From Ancylostoma caninum (Eukaryota > Nematoda > Chromadorea > Rhabditida > Ancylostomatidae), in contig JBAJFG010000021.1 of assembly GCA_037903475.1 (NCBI GenBank), forward strand, positions 248,001-312,000: a stretch of DNA of 64,000 bases. Reading direction: 5' to 3'. Made by a program: the position numbers and the translations under genes. Shown piece by piece: positions 11,132 to 22,505 of this stretch. The notes below the pieces were generated by a model. It saw only the letters and a program-made list of their open reading frames with translations. It made no database searches and was not told where the DNA came from. Position 1 is the first letter of the stretch; each line of letters opens with the position of its first letter.

Positions 11132-12919
11132 TTAGGTTGTTGCGAAATTAATTACCGAAGTGGACACACCAGTTCAAAGTGATTTAACTCGGCTTAAACA
11201 CAATTTTTTTCATCGCTTCAGCAGCCGTTCAAGTCAGTAGATCCTCCCTGACAATTCTACGAGGATTGTATGCTTCCACTACTAAAACCGAGATCACAAG
11301 GATCCGCAAATTTTTGGAAGCCGATTTCAGCATGCTCCAGATCAGCAATCTGCTGCTGTCGCAAGATTGCATCTGGAGCTCGGAAAAAAGACGTACAGTG
11401 GGGTAATGGTCTGAGGAATGAGGTCAATGAGTGAGAGCCTTGATGCCTCACTACAGGGTGCGGCATAAATACTGTGTCAAAATTATTTGTTAATAACTTT
11501 TGTCATAGAAGCTGAAACTCTAATTCCTCTTCAGTATTATTTACCTAAACTCTTAGAAATTAAACACACTGGGATACGTCTAACGACGACGACCTCTGCC
11601 TTCGCGACGGAGGTTACACCTAAAGCATGTACGACATACGTGTGGCATGTATGTGGGAACAGCCCTTCAGCAGCAGAACATCGTTCTGCAAATTGGACGG
11701 TGCAGTTGTATTGCTGCAAAAAATAGGCGATCAAGAAAAAAGATTGTACTGTGATGCTTCATAGCTCGATCTTGGTTCTTTTCAAATTTGGACTTGTTAT
11801 AACGTGGAATGTTGATGTGAGGTCACGAAACGAGAAGGTAATGCAGAAAAAGGGATAGCAATTTCAGATATGAAATTTAGGGCGAATAGCTTCTTTTGCA
11901 GTGGGGATGGGATTTGCGACAAACTTTGACACAGTATTTAAACCGCAGCATGTACATCAGTTTTGTCGTGTGAATTTTGGAGAGTGAGGCTTAACGTTAC
12001 TTTGGGAAAGGGGGAAATCAGTTTTTGTTCGCCACTGCCGACCACATCTATAGCAGATTTGCTGGTATTAACTCGAAATTACAATACCAGGACTCTGATG
12101 TTAGTGATTGACTAGGTTTGAGAAGACTGCAGTGGATCACACTCTTACAGCATCACCACACTCCTGACACAACCTCCCTAGTGCGAAGACTTGATTTAGA
12201 GAAAGTTGGAGATGGAAGAAAGTGTCTACCGAGACGAATTCACTTTTCTTTCTACCGCACAGGAACCGAGCTTCATTGATAGCTGTTACGCTGTGTGGAA
12301 ATGGGTAGTTTTTGAGGCGAGAAATCAAGTTAGAAAAGAAGACACAGCGGGTGAGATGCTGGTCATCTGTCAGATCGTGGGGTGTTCACTTCCGCACCTT
12401 TCTTGTCATGTCGATTGAAGTCAAATGTTTTGAAACTGTAGCATAGTGAGCCCCCATTCCTGCCCTCAAAGTCCAAATGATTGGACCCGGATTAGATTCC
12501 ACGACTCTTCTCAACGCTTGATCGTCAGAGAACAACCTGTGGTCACGACCATGGTTGCTTTGGGGATCAAAATCGACGGAAGAAAAATTTGCGACCGAAT
12601 AGCTCACTGCCCATTTCGAAGGCGATTCGAAGCCAAAACAAATGCAAGATTACCGCAAGCATCCGACAAAGAGTGATCGAGTTTGAAGTCATGAACCATA
12701 ATCACCCGAAAATCACGTCGGCTCATGATTTGTTCGCCACTTTACAAAAACCCTCAGAAAAGAGCTAGCCAGAAATTCAAGAAGCATTCAAAAGAGGAGG
12801 AAAAGCCCTATCAGAAGGTTACATAAATTGGGCTGATGTTGCTCAAATCGGGCAGACGAGAAAGGTTCAAGTGAGCATGAGCATACCCCAAAACGGCAAT
12901 TAGTTTCGCAACAACCTGA
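11132..12919 (-). mobile_element. Degenerate mariner-like transposon 1
   Basis: Flanked by TA (11130-11131 and 12920-12921). Left end is TTAGGTTGTTGCGAAATTAA; the right end, reversed, is TCAGGTTGTTGCGAAACTAA. At about 1.79 kb it is longer than typical 1.3-kb mariners. The minus strand carries transposase remains near 12386-12607, and the lower part is too decayed to read. It sits about 0.3 kb downstream of the 3' end of the six-cysteine gene at 13234. Confidence 0.8.
12386..12607 (-). pseudogene. Mariner transposase helix-turn-helix fragment
   Basis: The minus-strand frame contains DDQALRRVVESNPG followed by AGMGAHYATVSKHLTSID, the typical second helix-turn-helix and linker of mariner transposases, ending in RKVRK where the family has a KWVPH-like motif. 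Upstream and downstream parts are broken by stops and frameshifts (the 12137-12328 frame has a weak match to the region around the first catalytic Asp). It cannot encode an active enzyme. Confidence 0.75.
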
Positions 12920-13233
12920 TAGAAGTGTAACAATGTTTTTTGTAATGTTGTTGTCAATGGTTTCAGCGTACAATTTCTCGCACCCAGTCATTTTGTGTGT
13001 AAAATTACCATTCTGTTACAATGTATGTATCTGACCATTTGTTTCTTTTTCTCACAAGCTGTGAAACAAAATCTGCGAGTTTTACCCAATAGTTCATTCC
13101 ATCGCTTCTGGAGGTCAGCGAGATTAAAATAAATAGTTCCGTGGCGGGGAATGTGCTTAAGTTCAGCACATCTGTGACAAACAAGTAGAAGTCGCGTGTC
13201 TGTGAAGCGCTTGAGTGCTTAGAGGTTGGAGCT

Positions 13234-16200
13234 TTACTGCCGAGACGTCGTACTGCTGCGCACGCCTTGTTGCTTTTCAAGCCATTGGTTGATTGAGTTT
13301 CTGATTCGCTTGGTGTCTTCATTTTCCGCAGGCTTAAGAGAAGAATTTCATGGTAACGTTTCCAAGTCCCGAAATTCCGCCTTACCTTCCTAGCCTTAAT
13401 GGGGGCGATAGCTTGACCAGATGACCATGTCCCCGTTTGTACGGAGGGGAGAGGATTTGGGATCGGCCATTGTGTCGTTGTGGAGAAGATAGACGATGGC
13501 AAGTTGTTCGGCGACACGGAATGGCTCGAGAAACTTGTTGCTGAAGAAAATCCAACCTAGATCGAGTTGAGTCATGAAAGGCGGGTAATTAAAATAAGCT
13601 ATAGCAAAGGCTTATGGTAAGAAAATGATATTCGAGGAAGGACCGCGTTATTACGCTTAAAGGCAGCACCCACGATAACCTTCATTTCCAAAATTTTGAA
13701 TATTTTGGAGTCTGGTTGATAGTCCCAGTAATTCTACGCAAGTTGCACCGCCGAAGGCATCAGCGTTCCCGAGATTTAACTAGGTAGACTTGGTATCCGG
13801 GTATCCGCGGGGTGAGATGTGGCGCGATACGATTCAGCTGACTTCTGCCGCAGTCACTCAGTTTTCCTAAGATAACGTTTGCTTTCCATGCTCATTTCCA
13901 GAGGTTTCACATTGTGATGATCTGATTTCCCCATTTACGTTCTTTTACTTGTTATTAGATCTTATGATTGCTTCTTTTTCCCAGAACTTTCAAATTTTCA
14001 AATATGATATAAATTTCTGTTCATTAGCTCTTTACACTTTATCATAAGTTATGTTTCTTTTCTTGAGGCATGCCTCTGTGGTGAACATTCTATTTTTCTT
14101 TTGTTTGTGCTTTTTCTCCTCCAGGAAAGCTGGAAAATTAGTCGATTATCTAGTTGCGCCAAGAAATTCGTTGACAATAAAGGCAGCGCCATCGACTTCC
14201 TTGATCTACTCCACCAGCGTAACTAGGCCGAATTGCTATAATGCAGCAAATTGGTAGCATCCAAAAACAATTTTAACATGAGTTCTGACAAAATTATTAA
14301 TGCTCCACATAGTCAGAAACCCAAGATCGCTTTAAAACCTGAGTGACAAAGTTTTTCGTGGGTGCTGCCTTTAAAGGGTGTTACAACGCTTACGGGGGGG
14401 GGGGGGCTTCTCTCAAGTTAGAAATAATTTAGATTCGTTTTCACCACTGTATGCACTCCAGATGACTATAATGTAACAAAATGTAACAATTATTCAGGGT
14501 TAAAGCAAAGATTCATTCTTAATCCGTATGCACATTTTATATGACCGCTACAAATGCAAGCCGAAGCGCGCATGATTCCTCATGATCATTCTGATTTATA
14601 ATGACTCAATTCTGTCCCACGAAATCGCCTCAACCGGAATATGTAGATGACAATCTACTAGGCCTGATCGTTTTAGACTATTGGATGGATGCTAACAATA
14701 AGTTTCTTGCAACACTTATATGACTAGCGCCCCTTCGGGACGCTAGAAAGTGGGGTGGGGCAGCCACTTGAGGCATGTGCAAAAGCTGCACACGTGCAAA
14801 ATGCTTAGAAAATTAGCAAATAAGCAAAAGTAATCATTAACTGAGCTCAAATTCAAAAACCTTCTTATAAGTTATGTATAAGAGAAGCAGAACAAATCTT
14901 CCAATGGGCTCAAACATGAAGTCCTTCTTATGAGTTGAGTATGCGAATGAGAAGTTCGTTCCCCATCGTATGGCGTATTCGTGCGTATTCCTCACTATGG
15001 GGCCAACGCAGACGCGTTCTCCATCGGCGGAACTGTATCCTGCCGTACCCCACATTATTGGACAAAGCGAAATTGTATGTTTGTGTTTTCCACACTACTG
15101 GGCCGCAGCGGACTGACCCGTATTCTGGCGCCATCTTCACACATTAGGCCTGAACCGTATCCTGGTATTCTCCACTTTACTGAGCCACAGCGGACCAATC
15201 CTATGTTGGCGGACCCGTATCCTGGTGTTATCCATACTACTGGGCCACGGGCCCTTCTTCCATCAGAGCGCCCGCATCCTGGCGCCTTCCTCACAGTTAG
15301 GGCAAGCCGGATCCGTTCTCCAAGGGCGGGTTCGCATCCTGTCATTCTCAACACTAAAGTGAACCCGTATCCTGGCGTCCCCCACACCACTGGGCCACGG
15401 TCGGCCCTTTCTCCGTCGGTGGACCCGTATCCTGGTGTCCCCCGCACCATTGGGCCCTCGCGGGCCTTCTCTCCATAGCTGGACCCAGCTCATGGCGTTC
15501 CCCACAGCACTGGGCCACGGCGGGCCCTTTCTCATCGCTGGACCCGTGGCATTGAGCTCCCCACGGCACTGGGCCACGGTGGGCCCTTTCTTCATCGGTG
15601 GACCCGTGTCATGGCGTTCCCCACAGCACTGGGCCACGGCGGCCCCTTTCTCCATCGGTGGACCCGTGTCTCGGCGTTCCCCGCATCACTGGGCCACGGC
15701 GGGCCCTTTCTTCATCGGCGGACCCGTATCCTGGCGTCCCCCACACCACTGGGCCACGGTCGGCCCTTTCTCCATCGGTGGACCCGTATCCTGGTGTCCC
15801 CGCACCATTGGGCCCTCGCGGGCCTTCTCTCCATAGCTGGACCCACGTCATGGTGTTCCCCACGGCACTGGGAAACGGCGGGACCTTTCTCCATCGGTGG
15901 ACCCGTGTCATGGAGTTTCTCGCACCACTGGGCCACGGCGGGCCTTTTCTCCACCGGTGGACCCGTATCTTGGCGTCCCCCGCTCCATTGGGCCCTAGCG
16001 GGCCTTTTCTCCATAGCTGGACCCACCTCATGGCGTTCCTCACAGCACTGGGCCACGGCGGGACCTTTCTCCATCGGTGGACCCGTGTCATGGAGTTTTC
16101 TCGCACCACTGGGCCACGGCGGGCCTTTTCTCCACCGGTGGACCCGTATCTTGGCGTCCCCCGCTCCATTGGGCCCTAGCGGGCCTTTTCTCCATAGCTG

Positions 16201-19200
16201 GACCCACCTCATGGCGTTCCTCACAGCACTGGGCCACGGCGGGACCTTTCTCCATCGGTGGACCCGTGTCATGGAGTTTTCTCGCACCACTGGGCCACGG
16301 CGGGACCTTTCTCCATCGGTGGACCCGTTTCTTGGCGTTCCCCACAGCACTGGGCCACGGCGGGCCCTTTCTCCATCGGTGGACCCGTATCCGTACTTAG
16401 TTGATTGGATATACAATGTCGCGCCTTCCTATTTAGAGGCGATGCGGCAATAGCACCCACCAGATGAGGCGACCGCGTAGGTCCACCCTCCCGAGCTTCC
16501 GAGACGCGGCAGCCCTCATAGCACCCGTCCATCTCTTCCTGCAAGTGCACTCAGCGTCGCATCAGTGGAAGGCTGGTTTTCCTGCTGCGTACATTGTGCA
16601 GCCTGAAAGCTCGTAAACACTCCCTCACTCCTATGAGGCGAGACCGCCAGCGAAGGTGATGAAATCACCATCCCGTGCATGCGGGAGAGCCAGCGGTGAC
16701 GTAATTTCGGGTCCCGAAGCCAACGTGTCTGCGTCCATGGAAATCGGCCATTTCGCCACACAGTCTGCGCCTCAAGATTGCGGTGTCTATGAGTGCCGCC
16801 CCGTATCTCTAACCGCTCTAGCCCCCTTACGGCGCTTTGTTTAATAGATTCTGATAACAAAGGGCTACGAAGTGAACGGCAACTGTATGATGGAAGGGGA
16901 CCAAAACGCTCGTAAAGGACTGATTTGGAGCATGGAAATTGTACTGTAACTTTGTGAAAATTTTCATTGTACCAGTATCATTCACTTGCTCGGCAGTAGC
17001 GACGGAAAAAATAGGAGAATTCGTTGCCCTCCACAAGTTCAATATCTTCTCCCTTCTTATTTCACAATGTGGGATCGATGGGTGAACCCTTCCTCGATGT
17101 CAGAATAAATCGCGCCTATCGAGAACAAGTGATCTTTTGCACACTACGTGGACAAAGTCCGAGCTATCCACTCGTCCACGGTAAGCACTGCGTACAAAAA
17201 AGCTTAAATTCTGCAAACCACCAGAGCTAAAAATCACAAGCTTAACATTGTACAAGATACTCAGCAACACTGAAGTGGGTGCAATATTCGACATCGAGGC
17301 GATCGAAGATCTTCGGTTAATTTCCACATAGTCAATCTCATAAAAACCCTGGCAAAACAGTTGTTTCAAGCTCCAATACGCGATAAGGAATTCACGAACA
17401 TGCTCGCGCTATAGTGATTACGGTGGATCTGAAGTTTAACGACCTCAATGTGAATTTTGACGCGTCGAGGTGAACATTCAGAATTGTTATGTAAATAAAT
17501 TATTGAGTGAGGTAATCAACGCATATTGATTATCCACAAGAACATAGGCAACTTCTCGACCCCAACCACAGCATGGCCGGAGCAGGATGCCAACCTAAAC
17601 GACTAGTTTTCTAGGCCAGTCGCTACATCCATAAGCTATCTGGCGGTTATGCGAGTTTATGCGGTGTGCATAGCAAGTATTTTGCATCGTGAGGGAATCG
17701 CTTAGTTAAGAGCCTTTTAATAGCCGTCTCTAACGAGGCTGAAGGTGCCTCAAATTACCACGTTTTTATGAATAGATTGGCCGATATTGTGCATGCGTAC
17801 AATATCCTTCGTAAGCTCCGAGGAAGGGTATCCACGTCACCCGATCATATTCCCTATATCTTTCTAAAGAAAGCAGCTTTGGGTCTCACAACCCCTCTAA
17901 CGTTAATTTTCAACAAAATTCTTCTTCACAGGAAGGTTCCTCAGCCCTGGAAGATAGTTTTAGTTCGCTAAATATACAAGAAAGGAAGCAGCAGCTCTGT
18001 TGAAAACTACAGGCCCATTTGCTTGACTACCTCAATCAGCAAAGTCATGGAACGCATAATCTGTAAGTACGTTAAGAAATACCACTTAGAAAACAACTTG
18101 CTTTCCACTCCTCAACATGGTTTCCTTCATCGCAGATCCACGGTTTCAGCCTTACGATCGACTATCATCCCTGTATGACACAGAGTAATCGATAATGGTG
18201 CATATGTACTCACCTGCTACATTGATTACGCTAGAGCATTCGATTCTATTTCGATCCCAGCACTGTTCAAAAAATTGAGCTGTTTTGGAATTACAGGATG
18301 TCTTCCAAAATTTCTGGAAGCCTTCCTAAGTGACAGGTATCAAAAGGTTGTAATCAATGAGGCCAAATCCTTTAGCTACCCAAAAACTAGCGGTGTGCCC
18401 CAGGGGACATGTATAGGTCCTCTCATGTTCCTAATGTTTGTAAAAGATCTACCAAACTGTCTTCCCCATGGGGCCTTCTGTTCAATGTACGCAGACGACT
18501 CTAAAATTTACACCGTAAATGATTCTGCTAAACTTCAAGAGGCCTTAGACGCCGCTAGCATGTGGTCCAAAAACTTGGGGCTAGAGATATCCACCGAAAA
18601 GACTGCGGTGATGCTGTTTGGAAAAAATCACACGGAAGTGCAATTCAGGTTGAACGGTAAACCACTATCACCAGTTCATCTAATTTGCGACTTAGGGGTG
18701 AAATACAGCGACCAGTTCGAATATGACATGTATATAAAAGAGATGGTGACTAAAGCCACAGTCAGATCTAATTTCATCTTAAGAGCGTTTAAATCACGCG
18801 ACCCGAAGCTCCTTTTTCACCTTTTTACAGTATATGTTAGACCTGTTTTGGAATACTGCTCACAAATCTGGTCCCCGCATGAGCAAGCTTTGATTGAGGA
18901 AATTGAAAGTGTGCGAAGAAGCTTCACATACAGGTGTTTTGTTCGTAAAAGACTCCCCGACGTTGAATATCATGATCGACTTAGAAAGCTCAATACCCAC
19001 TCGTTAGCCTTCCGCAGAAAGATTGCTGACTATGCGCTGATGTACAAATTGGCTACAAGTGGATTAGAACTATCTATCTCCGACCTCTTTGAATTGTCAT
19101 CACTAGTGGAAGTAACAAGAGGACACAATTACGGATTGCGGTCCGAAAAACCGAACAGTCGTTCTTACAAAGGAGAGTTATTCCTTTGTGAAACAAACTA

Positions 19201-19881
19201 GATCCGGCATTTTTCAGGTGGAAGCATTCTTGTACGTTTCAGCAACACCTGGCCGACCGCCTCGAAGGCATCGAAGAAAACACAAGGACATAAGCTCTAC
19301 TGTGAAAATGAACTGACATTCTTCAAAGTGACATATTCAAATTGTTACGTTTTTCTTTCGCGATTTTCCCCAATTCCTAGTTCGATTAATTGCTGTTGTT
19401 TGTTTTTTTCTCATACTGAGGCTTCTCCAAACTCAGCCCAGATTTTTTCGCTCCTCCACTGGTGACTAGTTCAGTCAATTCCTACCAGTTGCTCTACAAT
19501 GATCTCCAAATCCTTCTTCAAACCAGAGCCGCATTAGGAAAGTCGCTTCCCTGGGGTTCGTACCAGATCAAAGAGGTTCCCTAGAACCCGCCCCGAATGT
19601 TCTTGCGCAGCTGCGTGCTCAGGCGTGCGGACCAATCCCCCTAAGCAATCGCCTGGGGTTCGTATTTAGATCAAAGAGGTTCCAAGAGCCCGCCCCGGTA
19701 TGCGCTTGGACAGTTGCGTACTCAGGCGTGTGGCCTCGAGGAGCGACGTTCCCCTACCGATCAAAAAAAAAAACCATAATTTCCAACAATTGTTTTGACA
19801 CGTGCGAGTATGGGCCGAGTCAGTCAGTTTACCATGAAAGCCTCTCTCTTGTATCATGTTCCGTTACTCGAGCTGACCAAA

Positions 19882-19916
<35 letters not shown>

Positions 19917-20223
19917 ATATTTCGTTTGGTGCCGTTTCCTTATCATGCCAATGTCAACTAGCTATTTAGAACATTTGTCTCAACGAACGGTGCTTTGTTA
20001 TGGGTCAAACTACTTATGAAGTCTCAGTAAAGAAAAGCGGTGCTGAAAGGAAACTCACCACCTGTGGGACAACAGAAATATGGTCCAACGTCTACACTGT
20101 TAGTCGCATAGCAGTAGGTCTGTGGAGGGCATCGAGGCCACGGGTTCTTGGGATCGCAGTCGATGGGGAGCGATTGGATGCCGTCAGGACAGAGACCAGT
20201 CGCTTGTTGATGTGTTGGATTCA
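13234..20223 (-). CDS. Secreted six-cysteine (lustrin-type) protein gene 2, exons 3-5, 5' partial
   Basis: Exons on the minus strand: 20223-20059, 13540-13386, 13332-13234. They join with the same phases (1, 0) as exons 3-5 of the complete paralogue at 37513-38503. The first exon carries Cys spaced C-x10-C-x8-C-x5-C-x12-CC with the shared YATNSVDVGPYFCC. The second ends in APIKARK (paralogue LPVKARK), and the third encodes SINQWLEKQQ (paralogue SINEWLERQA) then a stop. The pattern is that of nematode lustrin-type extracellular cysteine-rich domains; molecular function unknown. Exon 3 ends in a tandem donor (GTGGTGAGT), so one codon may be optional. Exons 1-2 (signal peptide) were not recognised above 20223. 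The 6.5-kb intron between the first two listed exons contains a TTAA element, a minisatellite and a CR1-like element. Confidence 0.85.
13661..14370. mobile_element. TTAA-flanked element with AGGCAGCACCCACG ends
   Basis: TTAA at 13657-13660 and 14371-14374 flank a 710-bp element whose ends are inverted: AGGCAGCACCCACG on the left and CGTGGGTGCTGCCT on the right. No transposase frame is present. TTAA duplication is the hallmark of piggyBac-type insertion; the element resembles nematode TTAA-specific non-autonomous families. It lies in the large intron of the six-cysteine gene 2. Confidence 0.8.
14375..14934. other. Intronic, nothing recognised
   Basis: AT-rich intron DNA of gene 2 starting with a run of 13 G at 14394-14406. 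No exon or repeat unit recognised before the minisatellite. Confidence 0.4.
14935..16395. repeat. 60-bp minisatellite array
   Basis: The unit is about 60 bp, roughly GGACCCGTATCCTGGCGTCC, then a CACTGGGCCACGG core and CCTTTCTCCATCGGT. From about 15360 to 16390 units are in near-perfect register (about 17 copies). From about 14935 to 15360 copies are increasingly diverged. A higher-order period of about 181 bp (three units) is visible near 15910-16275. Because 60 is a multiple of three, several frames on both strands stay open (up to 280 codons); I regard these as by-products, with no start context, splice structure or domain to support translation. Confidence 0.9.
16396..17560. other. Intronic, one exon-like segment, otherwise unrecognised
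   Basis: A GC-rich block (about 16450-16850) with long minus frames but no domain follows the minisatellite. At about 17050-17180 a plus frame reads NVGSMGEPFLDVRIN and ends before a good donor (GTAAGCAC), but no acceptor or homology supports it. Nothing else is recognised. Confidence 0.3.
17768..19201 (+). pseudogene. Reverse transcriptase of CR1-like element, two in-frame stops
   Basis: One continuous frame is interrupted only by TAA at 17969-17971 and TGA at 18177-18179. Recognisable motifs in order: IYKKGSSSSVENYRPICL, a STPQHGF segment, IDYARAFDSI, SGVPQGTCIGPLMFL, the catalytic YADDSKIY, then the thumb-like LGLEISTEKTAVM, VRPVLEYCSQIWSPH and the C-terminal region seen in CR1/jockey-type reverse transcriptases. 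The YADD box is intact, so the copy is young enough to keep its active-site sequence, but the two stops prevent a full-length product. Confidence 0.85.
19550..19750 (+). repeat. 102-bp tandem duplication in the CR1-like 3' region
   Basis: CCTGGGGTTCGTA...GATCAAAGAGGTTCC...CCCGCCCCG...CTCAGGCGTG occurs twice, starting at 19550 and 19652, with a few mismatches. It lies upstream of the (AAAT)n tail and is probably a feature of the element's 3' untranslated region. Confidence 0.75.
19878..19919. repeat. (AAAT)n tail
   Basis: About ten AAAT repeats at the 3' end of the plus-strand CR1-like element. Short tandem tails are usual for CR1-group elements. Confidence 0.9.
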
Positions 20224-20373
20224 CTGTTGGAAGCATTTCATTAGAATGGAAATAGACCAAGAAGTGGAAAATTGCTATCTGCTGATACAGTAGGACTGCA
20301 ACTCTGAAGGTAGAGTTGATGCAGAACTTGCGAGAAGTTAAGCCATAATGGTAGCTGAAGCAAAACTGAAGAG

Positions 20374-20625
20374 CGCCCCCCCCCCCATCAAAATTGGGCC
20401 GCCAAATTTTTGGATTTATTTTACAATACAAATAGAAAGCTCGTATTAGTTTATTTTTAATCGTTCATTTTTACGATAAACCTTTAGAATAATTTTCACT
20501 AATTATTTATCATAGTAAAATTTTTTCATTTATTTCATTTTCCATATGGGTCCCCAAAGCGGCGGAGACCCCACGTTTTCCCACTCTCCTCCCCCCCCCT
20601 CACGCCCACCTTCTGCGTCCGCTAT
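20374..20625 (-). mobile_element. MITE with CTGCGTCCGC end, copy 2
   Basis: Opposite orientation to copy 1. The right end reads CTTCTGCGTCCGC, and internal GGGTCCCCAAAG and GGAGACCCCAC match copy 1 reversed; the left end has lost its terminal repeat after a C run. The flanking 36 nt at 20338-20373 is an exact reverse-complement match to 3259-3294 next to copy 1. Confidence 0.65.
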
Positions 20626-21480
20626 ATATACTTTCCCCCAACTAGCTTCGCAAATAGGCTTCCAGAGCAGCACCCATCCGAACCTACATGTTTGAGCTTT
20701 GGCCGGAAATGAGAATTCTGATCGACGTAGATCTCATATCCAAAGGTGAAGCAGAGCAAAACAAGAGAGCATTCCACATAAACGGCTCCCCCGCCGTAGG
20801 TCCCGCCACTCGTATGGTACACGCGGCAACCGTGTTAGTGTGTATAAATGTCACAGCGCGGGCACGTCTGAGGACGCGAGGCGGTGATTGAGGTTCTTGA
20901 TTCTTCGCAGGTAAGTCATAGTTTTTTGTGTTTGTTTGATATATTTCGAATACGCTGACAGTACATGTGGCTGTTGACACTCAATTCAGCTTCAAAATTC
21001 TCGACGATGAGTCAAAGTGTTAAGAGGGAAAAAACGTGAAAATAGGAAAAAAATAATTTCTTGTGAGTTTTTTGAGTCTTTTTAATGTGAAATCGAATCG
21101 AAATCGTGAATTCGGCTATCATCTATATATCAGGGGTATCAAAAAGATTCCGTTCACCGGCTGCCTGTTCCATATTCCTGTATAGTTTTAAAAAGATCAT
21201 GTGGGGTGAGGTCTTCCATGTGCCAAAAAAATATGCACCGAGCGAAGAACAAATATTGAGTTTTTGTTCTATAAACGAGTTCACTTGGACAAAATCTAGG
21301 TCGTTTCCTCAATCATAAACAAGGAAAAACTCTTCTTGTGTTCTCTCACGGAATTTTAAAATATAGAGGCCTTGTGGGAGTGGAAGTCGAACGATGATGG
21401 AGAGACGTCCGATCTACGAATAAAGGCAAGGCGAGGACAGGTTGTTGCAGCCGTAGTGAAAATCACTGCCCAGACAAGCC
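20626..21480. other. Upstream of six-cysteine gene 2, exons 1-2 not resolved
   Basis: By analogy with the paralogue, a signal-peptide exon and a short second exon should lie above 20223 on the minus strand. A frame at 20784-20742 reading MWNALLFCSASPLD is the only signal-like start seen, but its splice phases do not fit. I do not assign it. Confidence 0.3.
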
Positions 21481-21720
21481 TTCGGAACTTCCGCAGAGCT
21501 TGCCGATTTTCGGAACTTCCGCGGAAATATGACGTCACTATTCGATTTTTTCGGAAGTTCCGAGTGCAGACGCAGAGAAAAACGTAGATGCGGAACTTCC
21601 GCGGAGCTTGGCACTTCTCGGAACTTCCGCGGAGCTTGGTTTACTAGCGAGAGCGCACAGCACGCGCACTTTCGGAACTTCCGCGGAGCCTTGACGTCAC
21701 TCGGAAGTTCCACGGAGCTA
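21481..21720. repeat. Cluster 1 of palindromic CGGAACTTCCGCGGAGC motifs
   Basis: Seven copies of GGAACTTCC or its reverse GGAAGTTCC occur in 240 bp, most within a longer unit TTCGGAACTTCCGCGGAGC(TTG). Both orientations are present and the spacing is irregular (about 28-50 bp). Two CRE-like TGACGTCA sites (about 21529 and 21692) lie between copies. A second cluster of the same motif is at 24850-25020. Confidence 0.85.
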
Positions 21721-22306
21721 CATATTCCCGTGTAAACATGTGAGAACAAGTGCGCGGCAATCGTTCTGACATGTTTATTGATGAGTATCGCGTTTTGACC
21801 TGGTTGGCGCCTAATCATTCATTTCTTCTGAGCTGCCGGCGTCATCTCCTAAGCTGCCAGCGTCAGTCGTGCATAGTTCTCTTATAGACATTTTTCTCTT
21901 ATAAAAGTTATTCATGCTTGCGGCGCGTCAAAGTTCACGCGCCGATACACAGTGCAAAGGAGGGAGGTAGAAGACAAAACCTGGCAGGTCAGCAATGTTC
22001 CTAGTTTCGCAGTTGTGATTGCCGCGCGAACAAACCGCGAACAAATAAATAACTTTATAGGCAAAAACTCGAACTCGTATCAAATTATAGTTTTATTTTA
22101 TTGCATTTTAATTATAGTTCTCGATTTTAGTTTTCGTTTCGTGCACTATCCTTATACGAAAACGAAATAGTGCTATAAGTTTCCTGCTGCACTCATCAGT
22201 AAGGTAAAGGAAACTTATAGTTGTTTATATGAGTTTTGTTAGACATAGACATACATATATAACATGAGTACAAACGTTACATGAAAACGGAGACACTTGT
22301 ACACAG

Positions 22307-22442
22307 TTGCATCGAACCGCAATGGAAATGTGTGCGGAGACCAGCAAGGAACTATGCGAAAAGTACGTTTCTAAGAGTTTCATGGATTCTTCGATTATTT
22401 TTCTGGCTAATCTCCACAAAATGTTTAGGATGTCATATGTAA
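22307..22442 (+). other. Possible upstream exon of the unrecognised gene
   Basis: A frame beginning after an ACACAG acceptor reads TAMEMCAETSKELCEKY, then SSIIFLANLHKMF, and ends at a TAT|GTAAGG donor in phase 0. It does not directly match the phase needed by the exon at 23296, so at least one exon between would be required (22842-22951 is one candidate but ends in phase 0). Protein-like composition is the only support. Confidence 0.3.
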
Positions 22443-22505
22443 GGTCAATTGATAATACGACAGAATACTTTTTTAAATTTTTTTTGTGTTTTAAGGCCAC
22501 TATGT

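Larger units (their letters stand above)
17561..19919 (+). mobile_element. CR1-like non-LTR retrotransposon remnant 1
   Basis: A reverse-transcriptase-bearing body (17700-19201) is followed by about 680 bp of 3' sequence and an (AAAT)n tail at 19878-19919. The 3' part contains a 102-bp tandem duplication (about 19550 and 19652). There is no identifiable endonuclease, so the copy is 5' truncated. It is inserted antisense in the large intron of six-cysteine gene 2. The left boundary is approximate. Confidence 0.8.

Noticed and set aside
13005..13517. 170-codon minus-strand frame
   Set aside because: It is read-through of exon 4 of six-cysteine gene 2 into its intron and beyond; the spliced exons match the paralogue better.
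15611..16453. 280-codon plus-strand frame, and several minus-strand frames over 15609-16416
   Set aside because: They follow the 60-bp tandem unit (20 codons) in multiple frames on both strands, with no domain, splice or start support.
20684..20980. Minus-strand frame as exon 1-2 of six-cysteine gene 2
   Set aside because: The signal-like start does not lead to a donor in the phase required by exon 3, and there is no similarity to exons 1-2 of the paralogue.
21414..21818. 134-codon minus-strand frame with repeated PRKFR motifs
   Set aside because: Translation of the palindromic motif cluster; equivalent frames occur on both strands and in cluster 2.
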